In this document: positions 10,552-22,963 of the stretch, one piece after another
Position numbering within the stretch: position 1 is the stretch's first letter
Layout: each line of letters begins with the position of its first letter
NCBI RefSeq assembly: GCF_021134715.1
Contig: NC_060024.1
Coordinates: forward strand, 8,556,001-8,620,000
Direction: 5' to 3'
Length of the DNA stretch: 64,000 nt
Source: Daphnia pulex
Lineage: Eukaryota; Arthropoda; Branchiopoda; Diplostraca; Daphniidae
The notes under the pieces: generated by a model
The model's database searches: none
Told to the model about the DNA's origin: nothing
What the model saw: only the letters and a program-made list of their open reading frames with translations
Program-made: the position numbers and the translations under genes

Positions 10552-11249
10552 TTAAACAATTTCGCAAATACCTCCAGCAGCAGTAATGAGAGATGAAAGT
10601 TTCTCTGCTTCGTCCTTTTGAATATCTGCTCGTACAACTGCAGGGAGAGTTTCTACAAATTTCTTTGCCTATAGGAAAAATAAGAACATTAACATTTGAA
10701 AACACACACATTTCAAAAATTAAATATATTACTTGAACAAGGTTCATTCCTTCAACAATGTTTTTAATTTCTTTGATTAAAGCTATTTTCTTGGTTTCAT
10801 CAAATTTGGTGAGTTTGACTGTAAAAATGGTTTGAACTTTCGCCTTAGGAGCTTCTTCTTCCTCCTAGAGTAAAATAATAGGAAATAAATTAGAGATGAA
10901 GGAAAATGTGTAAAATATTCAAGATAATCACTTCGTTTGGTTGAACTGGGCCTGCAGCAGGACCTGCACCATATGCCATTACTGGGGCATCAGGAATCTT
11001 AAGAGTTGTTTTTAAGACTTGGTTTAATTCTGCAACATCAAGGAGGGTAAGCTGGGAAATGTCGTTGACGATCCTTTGTATTTTCTCGGCCGACGCCGCT
11101 TGAGTTATCGTACGAAACCGAATGATGCTGCTGGAAATGACAGCCTTTTGCCTGTTGGGATTCAATAAGTTGTTACACGATCTATGATGTATTAAATTGC
11201 ATAAATACCTCACAACAGACCGCAAATAAAAGATTTTTGTGGAGATCAT
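10552..11249 (-). CDS. mRpL12: Mitochondrial large-subunit ribosomal protein L12 (169 aa)
   Basis: This is the nuclear gene for the bL12-type stalk protein of the mitochondrial ribosome, which recruits translation factors. It has four exons: 11209-11249, 10932-11151, 10733-10864 and 10552-10668. The total is 510 nt and the phases agree. The N-terminus (MISTKIFYLRSVVR...) is basic and hydroxylated like a mitochondrial presequence. The dimerisation region is IVNDISQLTLLDVAELNQVL, followed by an Ala/Gly/Pro hinge. The C-terminal L7/L12 domain has FTVKLTKFDETKKIALIKEI, NIVEGMNLVQAKKFVE, LPAVV and ends AGGICEIV. The first intron is only 57 bp and in frame, so a 188-aa read-through form cannot be excluded. 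The donor of intron 2 (GTGATT) is weak. Length fits the family. Confidence 0.95.
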
Positions 11250-11565
11250 TTTCGGTTTGTTGTTTTTTTTTTTCAGTTGAGTTGAGAGTTTGTCACGTTT
11301 TTCGGCTGGGAAATAGCAGACAAACTAGAATTACACGCATGAAGTGGAAATTGAGGAGGTGCGACTCGTCCGTTCACCATGAGAGGACAGCGTCATCTAT
11401 CGGACGGTGGGTTCGTTTTTCCTTGGGGAAACTCGAATGGGGTGTTGTGTTATCACGGAAAAAAAAATAACTGACGCGCGACGGTGATTCCAACTACATA
11501 AATCACTATTGGGTATTGGTGAAAAGCGTAAATTTAAAAAAAAGATAACTCAACATTAATTTCAG

Positions 11566-11880
11566 TTGAAGGGGTTAAATGAGGGCAGTTTCATCGGAGC
11601 AGCATCATTCTATAGGCGATGTATTGACCGCTTTGCAGCAATCAGCGCACCACTAAACGAACTACTAAAAAAGAACGGAATCTGGCGTTGGGAGAAACCA
11701 CAGGAATCAGCCTTTCAAAAACTAAAAGAAGCCATGGTGAACGAACCGACGCTAGCTCTGCCCTGTGAATGAGGAGAATAGATACTACAAGCTCAATAGT
11801 CAATCCCGTACTCTCGGACTGTGGGAGCAGTGCTACTCCAGAAAATCTACGGAGAAGTGCGCCCATCAGCAGAAGACTTG
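11566..11880 (+). mobile_element. Fragment of a Ty3/gypsy-like retrotransposon polyprotein
   Basis: The reading frame contains SFIGAASFYRRCIDRFAAIS, then APLNELLKK, WRWEKPQESAFQKLKEAMV and PTLALP. This order is typical of the reverse transcriptase/RNase H junction of Ty3/gypsy elements (FLG..YYRRFI.....APL..LLKK....W...CQ.AF..LK). After PCE a stop appears, and a shifted GAVLLQ-like RNase H remnant follows. No LTRs, protease or integrase were found around it. It is a dead fragment. The element class is inferred from this motif alone. Confidence 0.6.
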
Positions 11881-12582
11881 ACCCAGCAGAATTTAACTAC
11901 AAGCCATAACACAGCAGCGGGTGTGTTTGGAATGGATGGAGTAGGGGGAGGCAAAGCAGGATAGTAACACATGTCGATATCTTAGCTCCGTTTTTCACTC
12001 CACTGCCAATATTGAGTCGCGATATTGGCAACAGCTCCAGAGAAAATTTCCGAGAGCGGGAGTCAACATGGCAGTGGCTATAAGTACCATTATTCTATAG
12101 CTCTGGTATAGACCTGCAACCTTGTCTGTAACCATAAATACATAACAAACGGCTATCATCTGTCATCACCTATTGACAGAAACTTATTACTTGACTATAA
12201 GGGGGTAATGAAATTATTTCTATTCAACATTTCTTGTATTTACGTTAATTAAATAATTAGTATAATAAAATGTGTTGTTTGGTTTGTTTGTTTTGGTGAA
12301 AACAAAATTAATCAAATCTTTACCAATAATATTTCTTGGCCAAATACCAGTTATTCTCGCTCGTAAAATACCCAGTCACGGAAAAGGAGTATCAACAGTA
12401 TCATAATAAGCTGACGAAGAATTCTAAATTTCTACTGCAGTTTTTAGTTTCTTTAAAACAGTTAACATTTTGAATGAGCCGCAGGAACGACTATTGTATA
12501 TTTTTTTTTACATACAGCAACTGGGAAGTTATTTCTCACTAGGCTACATAATATAAACCGTGTCTATGAGCTGTTCAAATTT

Positions 12583-15121
12583 TTACCTATTACACGAGAA
12601 GAACCAAATCACCTCTGTGAAACTAGTAATGATTGAAGGAATCAGTAATAGTTGAACGAGACTAAATTTTGCCAATTTTGGTGAACTACTAGATTGGCCT
12701 CTATGAAAAGATAGGTTTTTGTAAATGACGTCTTGTGCGGGTTTTTTACTGCTAGTAAAAACATCAGCTTCATCAGAGGATGTGTGTTGATAGAGTGTCA
12801 CCGACCTATAAGCTTCCGTCGTGACCATATTAGAAGTTTGACTAAATAGTTTATTGCTGGGGCTATTAGTTCTGGCCGGCCTCTGTTTCCATGGCGCTGT
12901 TTCAGTTGCAATGCTGGTCCATTCAACAGTTGTTGACTGTGTCGTTGTAGTCAGTGGAGTGTGTACTGCGAATGAAACAATATGCAAATGGAATAGGCAC
13001 ATTTATTGTATGTTAATGAAAATAAAATAAAAAATATAATCCTACGTACTATAGAGGCGGATTGTTGCTTCGCTCTTTCCCGCTTGGCACCGGTAGAGAC
13101 CGGCATCCTCCTCACGTAGATTTAGAATAGCCAACGTCATCTTAATAGTGTAGATGTTGATCTTTTGTACCGTCAAAGAATAGCGTTGTGTTGAACCGAG
13201 TGAGTAATCTTTCGTATGCAGGGAATTATAACGCATTATATAAAAGTGTTAATAGATTCAATATGTAACAATGTCATTTTAAAAGATCAAACTTACTGCC
13301 TTTGTACCAGAAGAGGTGATGAGTCATGGGCGAGGCTTCAACAATACACTCCAGCCCTACGCCATTGACTCCAGCGGGAGCTCCCACTAATGGTTTTTCT
13401 GCCCGAATGGTAGTCGGGACTAGACAAGAAGAATAAAAATAACAATGTTATCTCTATTAAAATTGAATTGATCATTCTTAATGAGTCCACGAAATGACAC
13501 CCTGCTCCATTCTGACTTCTCTTTATTTCATTATCTTATTCGAAAAGGCTTTTTGCTGGTTTCAAATTGAATAGAGGCGGGCTCTTTTGAAATCCTCGAC
13601 AGTCGATTTGCAAACCCCTTTCTTATGGTATTGATGGATTCACGAGAAAGCGATGTGATCGATAGCTATGTAGATATATACGTATGGCTATGAGACTGTA
13701 GGCTGTTTGGTAGACGCGTCAACTCACATAAAACGACGAGCTGGATACGTTTGCTGACTGCCGGCAGTACTCCATTGGAAGCGATACAAAGGTAAGTTCC
13801 CATTGAGGAACGTCCGGTCGAAGCGATGCAAAATCGGCCGTAACCCTTGGGGAGTGAGCCGGTTAGCGACAGATCTTTTTGTTGTTGTTGAATGTTGTTA
13901 TCATTCAAATGGCGGCAGGAATCTGCATGGTCGACACGTCATTCAATATACTAACTCAGGGAGGCGGGGCCAAAAAACGTCGATTTCAAACGGAACTGTG
14001 TGCGAAAATCAAACCATGACTGATGTTTGTGCCGTCTTCTCGCTTCCATGTTATGTTCGGCATGGGCTGGCCGCTGGCCTGACAATGGAGGTCAACCGAT
14101 TCATTCTCTCGGATTTGCCTGATACTCGGCGTCGCCTCGTCGTCAATATTGGGCGGTTCCATAACCGATAAATAAGCCATCTGTTGATTAACATCAAAAT
14201 TTAGTAAATGCTGCGCATGTCTTTTGTATTGTCATGCACACAATGCAAACATGACTTGAGCAAGAAATCAGACTAATGGTAGCAGTGTGCATACTTGACT
14301 CTTCATCGGGTCCGTGTTGATTTGAGCCATGTAGTAACCAGCGTCGTCGGGTTGGGCGCTCTTGATGATCCTTTTGTCCGTATCGCCATGTCACAAAATG
14401 AGACGACAGATATAGAAAATAAAATAGCATTTAGAAATGGGAGAACAAGTTCGAATTGCGCTATCGCCATCGTCTTGGTATTGTATCAGCTATTATTGTG
14501 ACTCTTGTCGTCGTCGAGAAGATTGGAGTGTATACAGGACATGGTCTAATAGTGAAAAGGCCACTCACAGTTTCCAAACGGGCGAGCCGGGAATATTCTC
14601 GACCGAGACGCGAGTATTTAGAGTCACCACTCGCCTGCCAGTTGCCTGAATGGCTTTCGTGTCCACCTTCACCCAGCCAACCTGGCAACGAACAGTTAGG
14701 AATTCGATTAGAAACTATTCTTCGCCCCCCTTGGCCCATACTCTCATTGCTCAAAATAAAGGTTACATATGTACAAGTTCTCACCGTGTAGTCGTTCAAG
14801 TGGGCGACGGAACAAGATAGGATAGCATCTCTTCCCTGAGCTATCGTCACGTTGCCTATTTGGTCAATAAACTCTGGCTCCGGTTCCTCTCCATCTGTCG
14901 CTTTATTTTTTGTTTCGTTTCAATCGAATCATCAACATCAGCAATTTGATCCTTTCCGACTTCACAGTCTCTCCTCTGTCAGTCTCTTGACTCGGAAATG
15001 TGAGCGCCGCAACCGTAATCAAAAAATAGAAATACTTACCGGTAAGAGCGGCGGGTGATAATCTCACTAGCGTCGTCACTAAAAGGGTCCAGCACCAACA
15101 GAAACGAATTAGCGAACTCAT
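12583..15121 (-). CDS. Three-Ig-domain cell-surface protein, Lachesin/DIP-like (452 aa), gene A
   Basis: This is likely a neuronal cell-recognition protein of the DIP/Lachesin/IgLON group. Nine exons join with consistent phases: 15040-15121, 14785-14894, 14569-14681, 14295-14370, 14015-14180, 13728-13874, 13297-13419, 13050-13208 and 12583-12965. The signal peptide is MSSLIRFCWCWTLLVTTLVRL. Ig1 (about 35-127) has ILSCSVAHLNDY, VGWVKVDTKAIQA and the family hallmark AQINTDPMKSQ. Ig2 (128-231) has VDLHCQASG, ITWKREDG and GTYLCIASNG. Ig3 (232-325) has LECIVEASP and EEDAGLYRCQA. A Thr/Ser-rich stalk ends in a hydrophobic C-terminus, fitting a GPI signal. One oddity is that the second Ig1 cysteine is Ala (residue 117, codon 14325-14327). 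Ig1 is split over three exons, whereas gene B has one exon of the same total length. Exon 8's acceptor is the least certain. Confidence 0.85.
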
Positions 15122-17654
15122 GTCGTCCTGAAAATCCTGCGTGATTAAGAGACGGGAGCTTTGCTCAATTATCCTATCTATTCATCGAGTCATATCATAA
15201 AAGGCTCTCTCGATGGATATACTCACACGCTGATGAATAGAAGTTATGACAGAGCCAAAGTGCTGACGAAATAATCGCAATATAAGTTGACTAAAAGATT
15301 TCAAGTAAATCGAGAAAAATCAATTTAAAATAAATGTAAATTGACAAAATTTGGTTTTAAACTTTACTTACTAAACAGTTGAATATTCTTCCTGAATGGC
15401 GCTGTTAAAAAACGACGGTCGAATTCGAATTCCTAAGGTATAGAAATTTGGTCTTAAGATTTTGATTGAAGCTGCGGCCGTGCTTGACTCTGGATGCGTA
15501 CTGACGACAAGTCGAGCGGATGGTTGGAGATTTGAGGAGCGACTGCTGGAGCAACAGAAAAATCCGGAGCGGAAGTAGTATATACGGCGAGAGGCACAGC
15601 AAGGAGGTAGTATCAACACCAGCCAGCGCGGCGGCAACGGCAGATTGCACGCGGAGGTTCGACATTGCAACCCGGGATTTTCATCGGATGGGGAGGAGAC
15701 AGCATCACCTTTTGTGTTCTACAGTCCAGTCTAGTCCGGGTAAAACATATGTGATACCGATGAGTCCGCTATATCTCCTCTAGACTTGCCAACGATGAGG
15801 ATGAGACGGACAAGTGTATGACTGCGCAACTGGTGATGCCGGCGCTTATTCTTTTCTATTCCCTAGCTCTTATTCCCTTTCTTTCTTCGTATCTAGCAAT
15901 AATGCATTCTATTGGAAAAGGGCACAGGGAGAGGAGAAGCGGTGTGTAAGCTATAAAGCGCACCCGCCCTTTTTTTCTTTATTATTGTCTGAACTATCAA
16001 AAGGAGATTATATAGGCCTATTCAGAGAGCGGTGGGTGGCCGCTGCCACTCACAATAACAGGTCAAACACTCGATCACTTCACCCCCAACTCGTCCACCG
16101 CGACATCCGATTTTTAAAAATGCAACCAAACTTGAACAAATCGATTTGTTATCCAAGTAGATGTGGGCCCTCTTTTTCGGTTTCTATATATATATCTAAT
16201 ATATCGGGATCATGCCATCATGTCTAACTCAATATAGCAACTATATCGAGAAAAGAAAAGTTGCAATTTCTTTGTTTTTCTCTCGTCGCCGGGCTGCTCA
16301 TCGCTCGACTTATCGATTTCTGTTTTTCCCCGTGTCTGCAAGGGGAAAATCGACTCGACGACACAAAATCCAGCCAACATATTACACAGGTTTCGACAAC
16401 ACGTGTCCATGAACGAGCGAGGAAAAATCTCGGCCGGCAATTGCGCCCGCGTATGGATGGGGGGGATGAGCGGCCCACGCGCTCCCTATCTTTGATTGTG
16501 ATGACGAGATCATCGGATGTCAAACTAGTGGTGTTAGACTCCCCATTTACACGCCGCCGCGCTGCTGATGGGTTCTATCCTGATACGAGATTTTTCTCGA
16601 TCGTTCAACGTTGTCAATGGCGACACAAAGTCTTTGGCCTTATATTCCTTCCGGAATCGAAAAGGGGGGCGATGTAGATATAAACAGAATGAACAAAAAA
16701 GAAAAAAAGGATATGGACGGAAAAGAAGAGAATATATGTATACACACGAGACGAAGGAGCGCGCGGATTCAAGTGCGGACGTCGCCGCCCGTAGCCTCTT
16801 GTTCGAGTGGACGGCAAACTGATGCGGACCCCATCAAAATCGTCCCCTTTGCCATATACCGCGCTGCTGCTGGACATCCGTGTATATAGCGAGCCGCGCT
16901 AGCAGCTCCGAGCTTTTTTGGGTTTTTCTCCCCTTCGCCAGTTCTCTCCAGTCGCAAGATTGGATCTCTATTATATATCTATACAAATCGCGGCAAGAGG
17001 TTTTCGAAAGAGATAGTATAGCCTACCACTAGTGGGGATGGAGGTATATAGATGGTACGCGCACTATATGGGCCTACACACACTCATAAGGCTGGCGACG
17101 AAATATCTAAAAATCGGGGCTCTTTCTCTTTCCTCTTCGTCTCCTTTTCTAGCATTTCAGTCGGGCCCAATTGTAGACAGTCAGTCGAGCCCCATTTAAA
17201 AGAAATGGAGAGCCACCACAAGAGAGAGAGAGTAGGTAGAGTAGAGAATACGAATGAAAGAAAAGAAAGACAAAAAAGGAGTATAAATATAGTTCTCTCT
17301 TTCCCAGCGTCCTCCATTCTCCCAATATCTGCAGCGGGACTTATAGGCTTAGTGATTCGTCTAAAAGTTCATCGTCATCAAATGTATAGATATAATATAG
17401 GAATAAGTAAAAATAGCCCGGAAGAAAACTTAGACTTTCTATACCTATCTAGGAAAATTAGAGCGCAGGCGACGTGTTTCATCCCAACGACTCCCGGAAG
17501 ATGATTACAGTCAGCAGATCGCGAGCTGCGCTATTCAAAAACGAAAGACGCTTGCGATGTATACACTTGAATAAACGGCGAAGTATATAAGCGATAGATG
17601 GTGGACAAATGGATTATATTTATATCATAATAAATATTGATGAATAATCACGAT
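15122..17654. other. Spacer between the two Ig genes
   Basis: This holds the presumed promoter of gene A. No supported coding sequence was found. Short GA-rich tracts and TATATA stretches are present (around 16.19, 17.22 and 17.39 kb). Confidence 0.5.
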
Positions 17655-20600
17655 TTAAATGTAACGGCAGAATGGAATGAAGTGGGGCAAAGACAGAACG
17701 AGGCTGAGGACACAGACGAATGAAGTCGGCGAAAGTAGCGGAAGAAAGTGGAGAGATCCGGGGGATCCGTTGCGGTGGCCACTCCGCCAAGCGCTCTTCT
17801 CCGTCGTTGTCAACTGGTAGTGCAAAGTGTCGCGACCTGCCGGCACCGCCGACAAGCTGTCACCTTGCTGCTGCTGCTGCTGCTGATGCTCTTCCTCGTC
17901 ATCTCCTTCCAAGAGCTCGTCCACTTCATTGTCCTGCTGCTGCTGCTGTCGCCTCTGCTGCTGCTGCTGCCGCTGGTGGTGGTTATGATCCAGCCCGTTA
18001 TTAGTCTCTTCCAGATCTTCGGCGTAGTCGATTGATCGTTTCGTCGTTGCCCGGGCAGCCGGCCAAGAGTTACTTTCGTAGACGTGAATGCGACCTTCCA
18101 CTTCGCCCAGCGAATTCTTTGCAATGCACCGGTACTTGCCTACGGGTTCATTGGAATAGTAATAATAAAACAAAAAACGGATAAGTGTTTGGTGGAATGT
18201 TATTAAAAATCTCGTTGGCACAGGGATGATAATAATACCGATATCAGATTTTTCGAAAGAGTGGACAGTCAGAGCCATCCGGGAAGCAAAAATCGAGTCC
18301 CGCACTTCAGACACGCCGAATTTACTGCCAGAGATGATTAATTCACCTGCATAACGAAATCCATAATAGAAATTGGACAGCAAAAATGATTAAAATGATC
18401 TCCTGAACGTACCGTCTCCTCTAATCCAGTAGTTTACTGAGCGCGGGAACGCCTCGACGTTGCACTCCATGGTGAAATTATTGCCCTGCGTCGACCAGAT
18501 CAGCTGATTGGGGACGTTGATTACCGGATTGACTGTGGCGACAATTTATTTAGTATAATTTTAAATTCAAGTTTTTTAAAATTGAAAAAAAAATACGTAC
18601 AGTTGATGTTGACGGCGATTCGCCGTGAAGCGGCTGGTGGAATGCCATTGGACGCCATGCAGACGTAGATGCCCATGTCGAGCCGACTGATTCTAATCAA
18701 CGATAACGTCTCACCCTCGTAAGTTGCAACTGTCGAATTCAATTTAAAAATAAACATTTTACTTTGCGAATTAGTATAACATTTCTTCTTTCAAATATTG
18801 ACACAATTCGAAAGTAATTGGTTCATCTCATCAAGTCCTTTTTTTATTTGAGAGAAAGAAAAAGGAAAATCGATGGGCTAATAGCTAGATAGGAAAATCT
18901 CGACTGTTTTTTTGTTTGAACAACTATATGCCTACTAATTTCAATTTTCATATTGGGGCTGGCTGGCTAATTTTCTTATTCGAGAACAATACTTGTTGAC
19001 AGGCAAACAGAGAAACAAAAAAAAGTTTGATTTTAATTTCGTTCTAGTGTCTCTGATTGAAATGGTGGCTGATATATAAGCTACTATACTGTTTGTCCAG
19101 ACTTTTGTTCCGTTTTCTTTTGTTTCCCCTTCTCTCGTTCTTTCGCTGGCTTTTGTTTGGCTTTTTCTTTCTTTTTCTTTTTAATACATGAATGGGTGGA
19201 TGAGCAGAGATCCACTGCTGAAAGAGAAAATAAGAAATTTACCCAAAAAGAGAATCTATTATTAGCGCCTCATCAAATCGAGTTGGCTCAGCCCGGGTTT
19301 TGTTGTTTAGATCTCTATCGCAGAAAAGCCCTCGAGGGGAGGGGATGTTTACTCATTCTATCGGAGATAATGACAGGCGATGCAATCACAATAGTCGCGC
19401 GCGGCCGCGATGGAATTGTTTTGTGCAGTTGCATGCTGTCTCGACTCTGGAACGTCTATAGCGTGTCAATCGATTCAATTTCTGCTGTTCGGTAGCTGAA
19501 TAATTTTCGACTCTGACCAGTCGCATCTGCTTCCGATTCAGTCGAAATGAAATAATAATCGGGCCTTATCGGATTGTGCGCGCGAGTCAATTTCGGCCAA
19601 AAAGTACCGCGGACACATTTCCCAGAAGCAGGAGACCTCTAGCGTTGAACAAGGAGACTCAGAGAGATCAAGATAGAGTGGGAACGTTTAGAAAAATAAT
19701 CAGAAGGAATAATAATTTAAAGCAGAATTTAAAAATGTAAAAATGAAGAATTAGAATTACATCGGAGTCGTTCCCCATTGACGGTCCGCATAGTAATGTC
19801 CTCTCCGTCTTCGCGGTGCCAACGAACTACAGGTGTCGGATCACCTGGATCAAGAGGACGACGAATAAATAATACGTTAAGATGGTGACGCTTGAATTGT
19901 TTAGTCGTACTACATATGAATAGTAAATTTCAGTATTTCACCTTTGGCCTTGCAGCCCAGTTTGATGGAACTGCCTTCGGAAGTCATGACGTCGTTAGTT
20001 CCACTGTCAGTGGGTTCTATTTCTGGCGGAACAACCACTCTCAGGTAGGCAACCTAATGAAAAAAAGAAAGAAAAGAAACGTATGAGCAATTCAGGTTCT
20101 AGTTCAATCAAGCCAATGAAGGGAGCAAGCTTTTTCGGTTAGTCCTGGTCGTGGCGGCTATATAGTACTACGGCCACGGGTCGCCCGCGCTATTCAATTA
20201 TACAGTTGAAACTTGGAAGTATATAGTTTAGACAGAAGCTGAGAGTTCCCTAGCAACCATCAACTAAGAACTGACTATATTACATAGGAAGGACGCATCT
20301 CTAACAGAAAGTAGACTGCTTCAGTAGCCTTGTGACATATCTAGAGATGGATGTGTAGGCTATAGATGGAAATGAAAAGCGCGCGCAAATCACATCATTC
20401 AATTATGCAGTTAAATCTCGGGGAATCGCCGCGCGCGCGCTCGACTGGCTGCTGCTGCTGCTGTGGTGGTGTATACTGCCTGTGCGGATCATCTCATTTA
20501 CTGATGGCTATATACATAATGATGGTCCACAGGCAGCAATATAGAGCCAACCAGCCAGTAGCCCAGCCCAGCCAGTATAGCGCAGCCAAATACATAAGGG

Positions 20601-22891
20601 AGACGAACATCTAGGGCGCCGCAGAGTTCGTGGGGCAGGAAGCACTTTGTTCCAATCAGCGTGACATCCGGTTGCCTTAATCATGATTCAAAGCGCTTTG
20701 ATGAAATGATGGAATCAAGGCGATATACGTTTAGAAGTCCAGAAATGGCAAAGGCCAAATAGAGGGGAGAACTTTGGAGGGATATGAACTAATAAGAAGC
20801 GGTTTTTTTCCAGCAGCCCAAAAGAACCAAAGTAGCCCAGCAGTGCTGAGCATATATTATCGCCAGTTTATAAAAAGATGAAACTATTGCATAAATATAC
20901 TTATATATACCTGACTTTTCATGGGGTCCGTGTTGATTTGGCACATGAATAGTCCTTCGTCTTCGCGCTGGACGTCGGTGATGACCAGCTGCCAGACAGA
21001 GTGGCCAAAGTGGCGCACCGACACCCTGGTATTGTGCGTGATGACGTGCGTGTGGATGGCTTGAATGGCTTTCGAGTCCGACTTGATCCAGCCGACTTTG
21101 TAGCCGCCGAGATGGGCGACGTGACACGACAGGACGGCCTCGGCGCCCAGCGTCACAGTTTGGTTGGGTAGAGGCCGCTCAAATTCCGGCAAATAACGGC
21201 TCTCCGTCTCTGTTGACATTTGAAGTCGACAGCAAGACAGTCAGTCAGAATACAATACCAAAAACACAACAAACAAAAAACAAAGTAAAAATTAGAACTG
21301 ATGGACACAGCGGAACAAGACAAAATGTTGGCCAAGAGTTTTAGTTCCATCAATACAATTTTACAGATATACTTTGACTTTATTCAAAATGTAAAGCGGA
21401 TGAAAAATTTATGAGCTTCTTTTAGAATTTGTATACGTAATTAACCCAATGATTTGGGGGCCGGAACTATATATTATAGATATGTAAGAATCGATGATGT
21501 GGGTAGTGCGGGAATCACACGAGCCTGGTAATCACCCTACTTTTAGAATTTATTTCTTGACGTAGACTATTAGATATTTATGTGATTGCGGGTTATTGAA
21601 TGAATAAAACATCGGATTTGTAATATTGAACGCCGAATTCGTTCACTGAACATCCAACTTTCAGCAGCATTACGGAGCTATACACAATTGATTCGCTGTT
21701 GGGGGGACGAGAATAACCTTCAAATGTCGGGAAAAAGTTATCGGTCGAGAGTCAGCACGATTGCTCGTTGTGAAATCATTGGTTTTCACGCATATCATCA
21801 GTTTATCTGATGGCCGCGAGATTCAACTTCTATCTCGCATCCAAATAATCGACTGCCCCGTGAGAATTCTAACTTTCTTGATTTCTTCACTCAGCAGGAG
21901 ATAAATAGTCCACATGGCTAGTATATTTATCGAGCTCAACATCAAATATTATGATTTAAATGCATGAGATTCACTTAGATAAAGTCAAGTTGAGTGGAAC
22001 TTTTTAAAGCTCTCTCAAATTTTCGATCGTTTCAATTGAGAAAATCGACGAAATTCTTCGGCAATTCACGCGAGGACACAGCAATCCTCGCTTTGTGCGC
22101 TCTTCTCGCCCTTTTCTGTCTCTCCACTCTGTTGGCTCTATTTGTAATATGTTTGTATGTATAAACTGTATCTATAGCATGTCACCCGCGCTGTAAAGCA
22201 TTCCGCGTGGTTTCACATCATCCGCTCGAAAGATGGAAAAAAAACGGAGGATATACTATTCCGGGTTCTTTTTCTTTCCCTTTTCTTGCCACAACAATAC
22301 GCCGCGCCACCCTATGACTATTCTCTCTTTTTTTTCACCCCTCCCCCGGCAGCATCATCCGCTCGAGTACATCCAGCATCGAGTTCCGCTTCCACCCCAC
22401 TCGCTAATGTTTTAATTGAATAGCGGCAGCGGGCGGGCAGGCGGGCGGCAGTATCCTGCAGTCTAGCTCGGGAGCCGAACAAGTTGGAGTTGGAAAAACA
22501 AGTCGCGACGCGACTCATCAGATTGAGTGCACACAGCGCAATATTGGAGGGCTATATTATATGCTGCTATCTACTTCATTTGCCTCCCGTCTATCTCCCG
22601 CAATCTTCCACCCGCCAGCGCACTCCCTCCCCCTCCGCCCCATGCCTTTTTTCCACCCCGTCGTTCAAATATTTTTCAAGGAATTTTCTATCAATTTCCC
22701 GCACCGTTTGAATTTGCCGCGTAAATACTACTTCGACAGCCACCGCTCTATCTATATGTTACATCATCTATAATCTCTTGAGGGATAGTTGAAATATATT
22801 TACCTGCCATGGAGATGAAGAGCCACGGTAAGAGAATGAAGGGCAAGGTCCATCTAGAGGTGAAAGATGCGCTCCAATCCATCCTCATCAT
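17655..22891 (-). CDS. Three-Ig-domain cell-surface protein, Lachesin/DIP-like (474 aa), gene B
   Basis: This is a paralog of gene A on the same strand. Eight exons have consistent phases: 22804-22891, 20911-21209, 19942-20053, 19761-19844, 18601-18729, 18413-18532, 18239-18346 and 17655-18139. I start at MMRMDW; an in-frame ATG at 22963 would add 24 residues. The signal core is LPFILLPWLFISMAG. Ig1 is a single exon with VLSCHVAHLGGY, VGWIKSDSKAIQA and LFMCQINTDPMKSQ, keeping both cysteines. Ig2 has VAYLRVVVPPEIEP, KLGCKAKG, VRWHREDG and IYVCMASNG. Ig3 has FTMECNVEAFP and GKYRCIAKNSLGEVEGRI. The tail holds an unusual poly-Gln/His/Glu stalk and a hydrophobic C-terminus (VLSLVLSLPHF), which fits membrane or GPI anchoring. 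Cell adhesion is inferred from the family. The first intron is about 1.6 kb. Confidence 0.9.
17866..17980 (-). repeat. CAG/CTG repeats encoding poly-Gln in Ig gene B
   Basis: There are three CAG-rich blocks on the minus strand, giving runs of five to seven Gln interrupted by Arg, Asp/Glu and His. They lie inside the last exon of gene B, between Ig3 and the hydrophobic C-terminus. Confidence 0.9.
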
Positions 22892-22963
22892 GTTTCTGCG
22901 TCGGTTATCCGGTAAACAGACAGTCAAAGAGGAAGCAGAACAAGAAAAAAGGATACAGTACAT

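Noticed and set aside
12094..12107. 14-mer TCTATAGCTCTGGT shared with 43373-43386
   Set aside because: A shared 14-mer is expected by chance in a window of this length, and no inverted partner exists at 12.1 kb.
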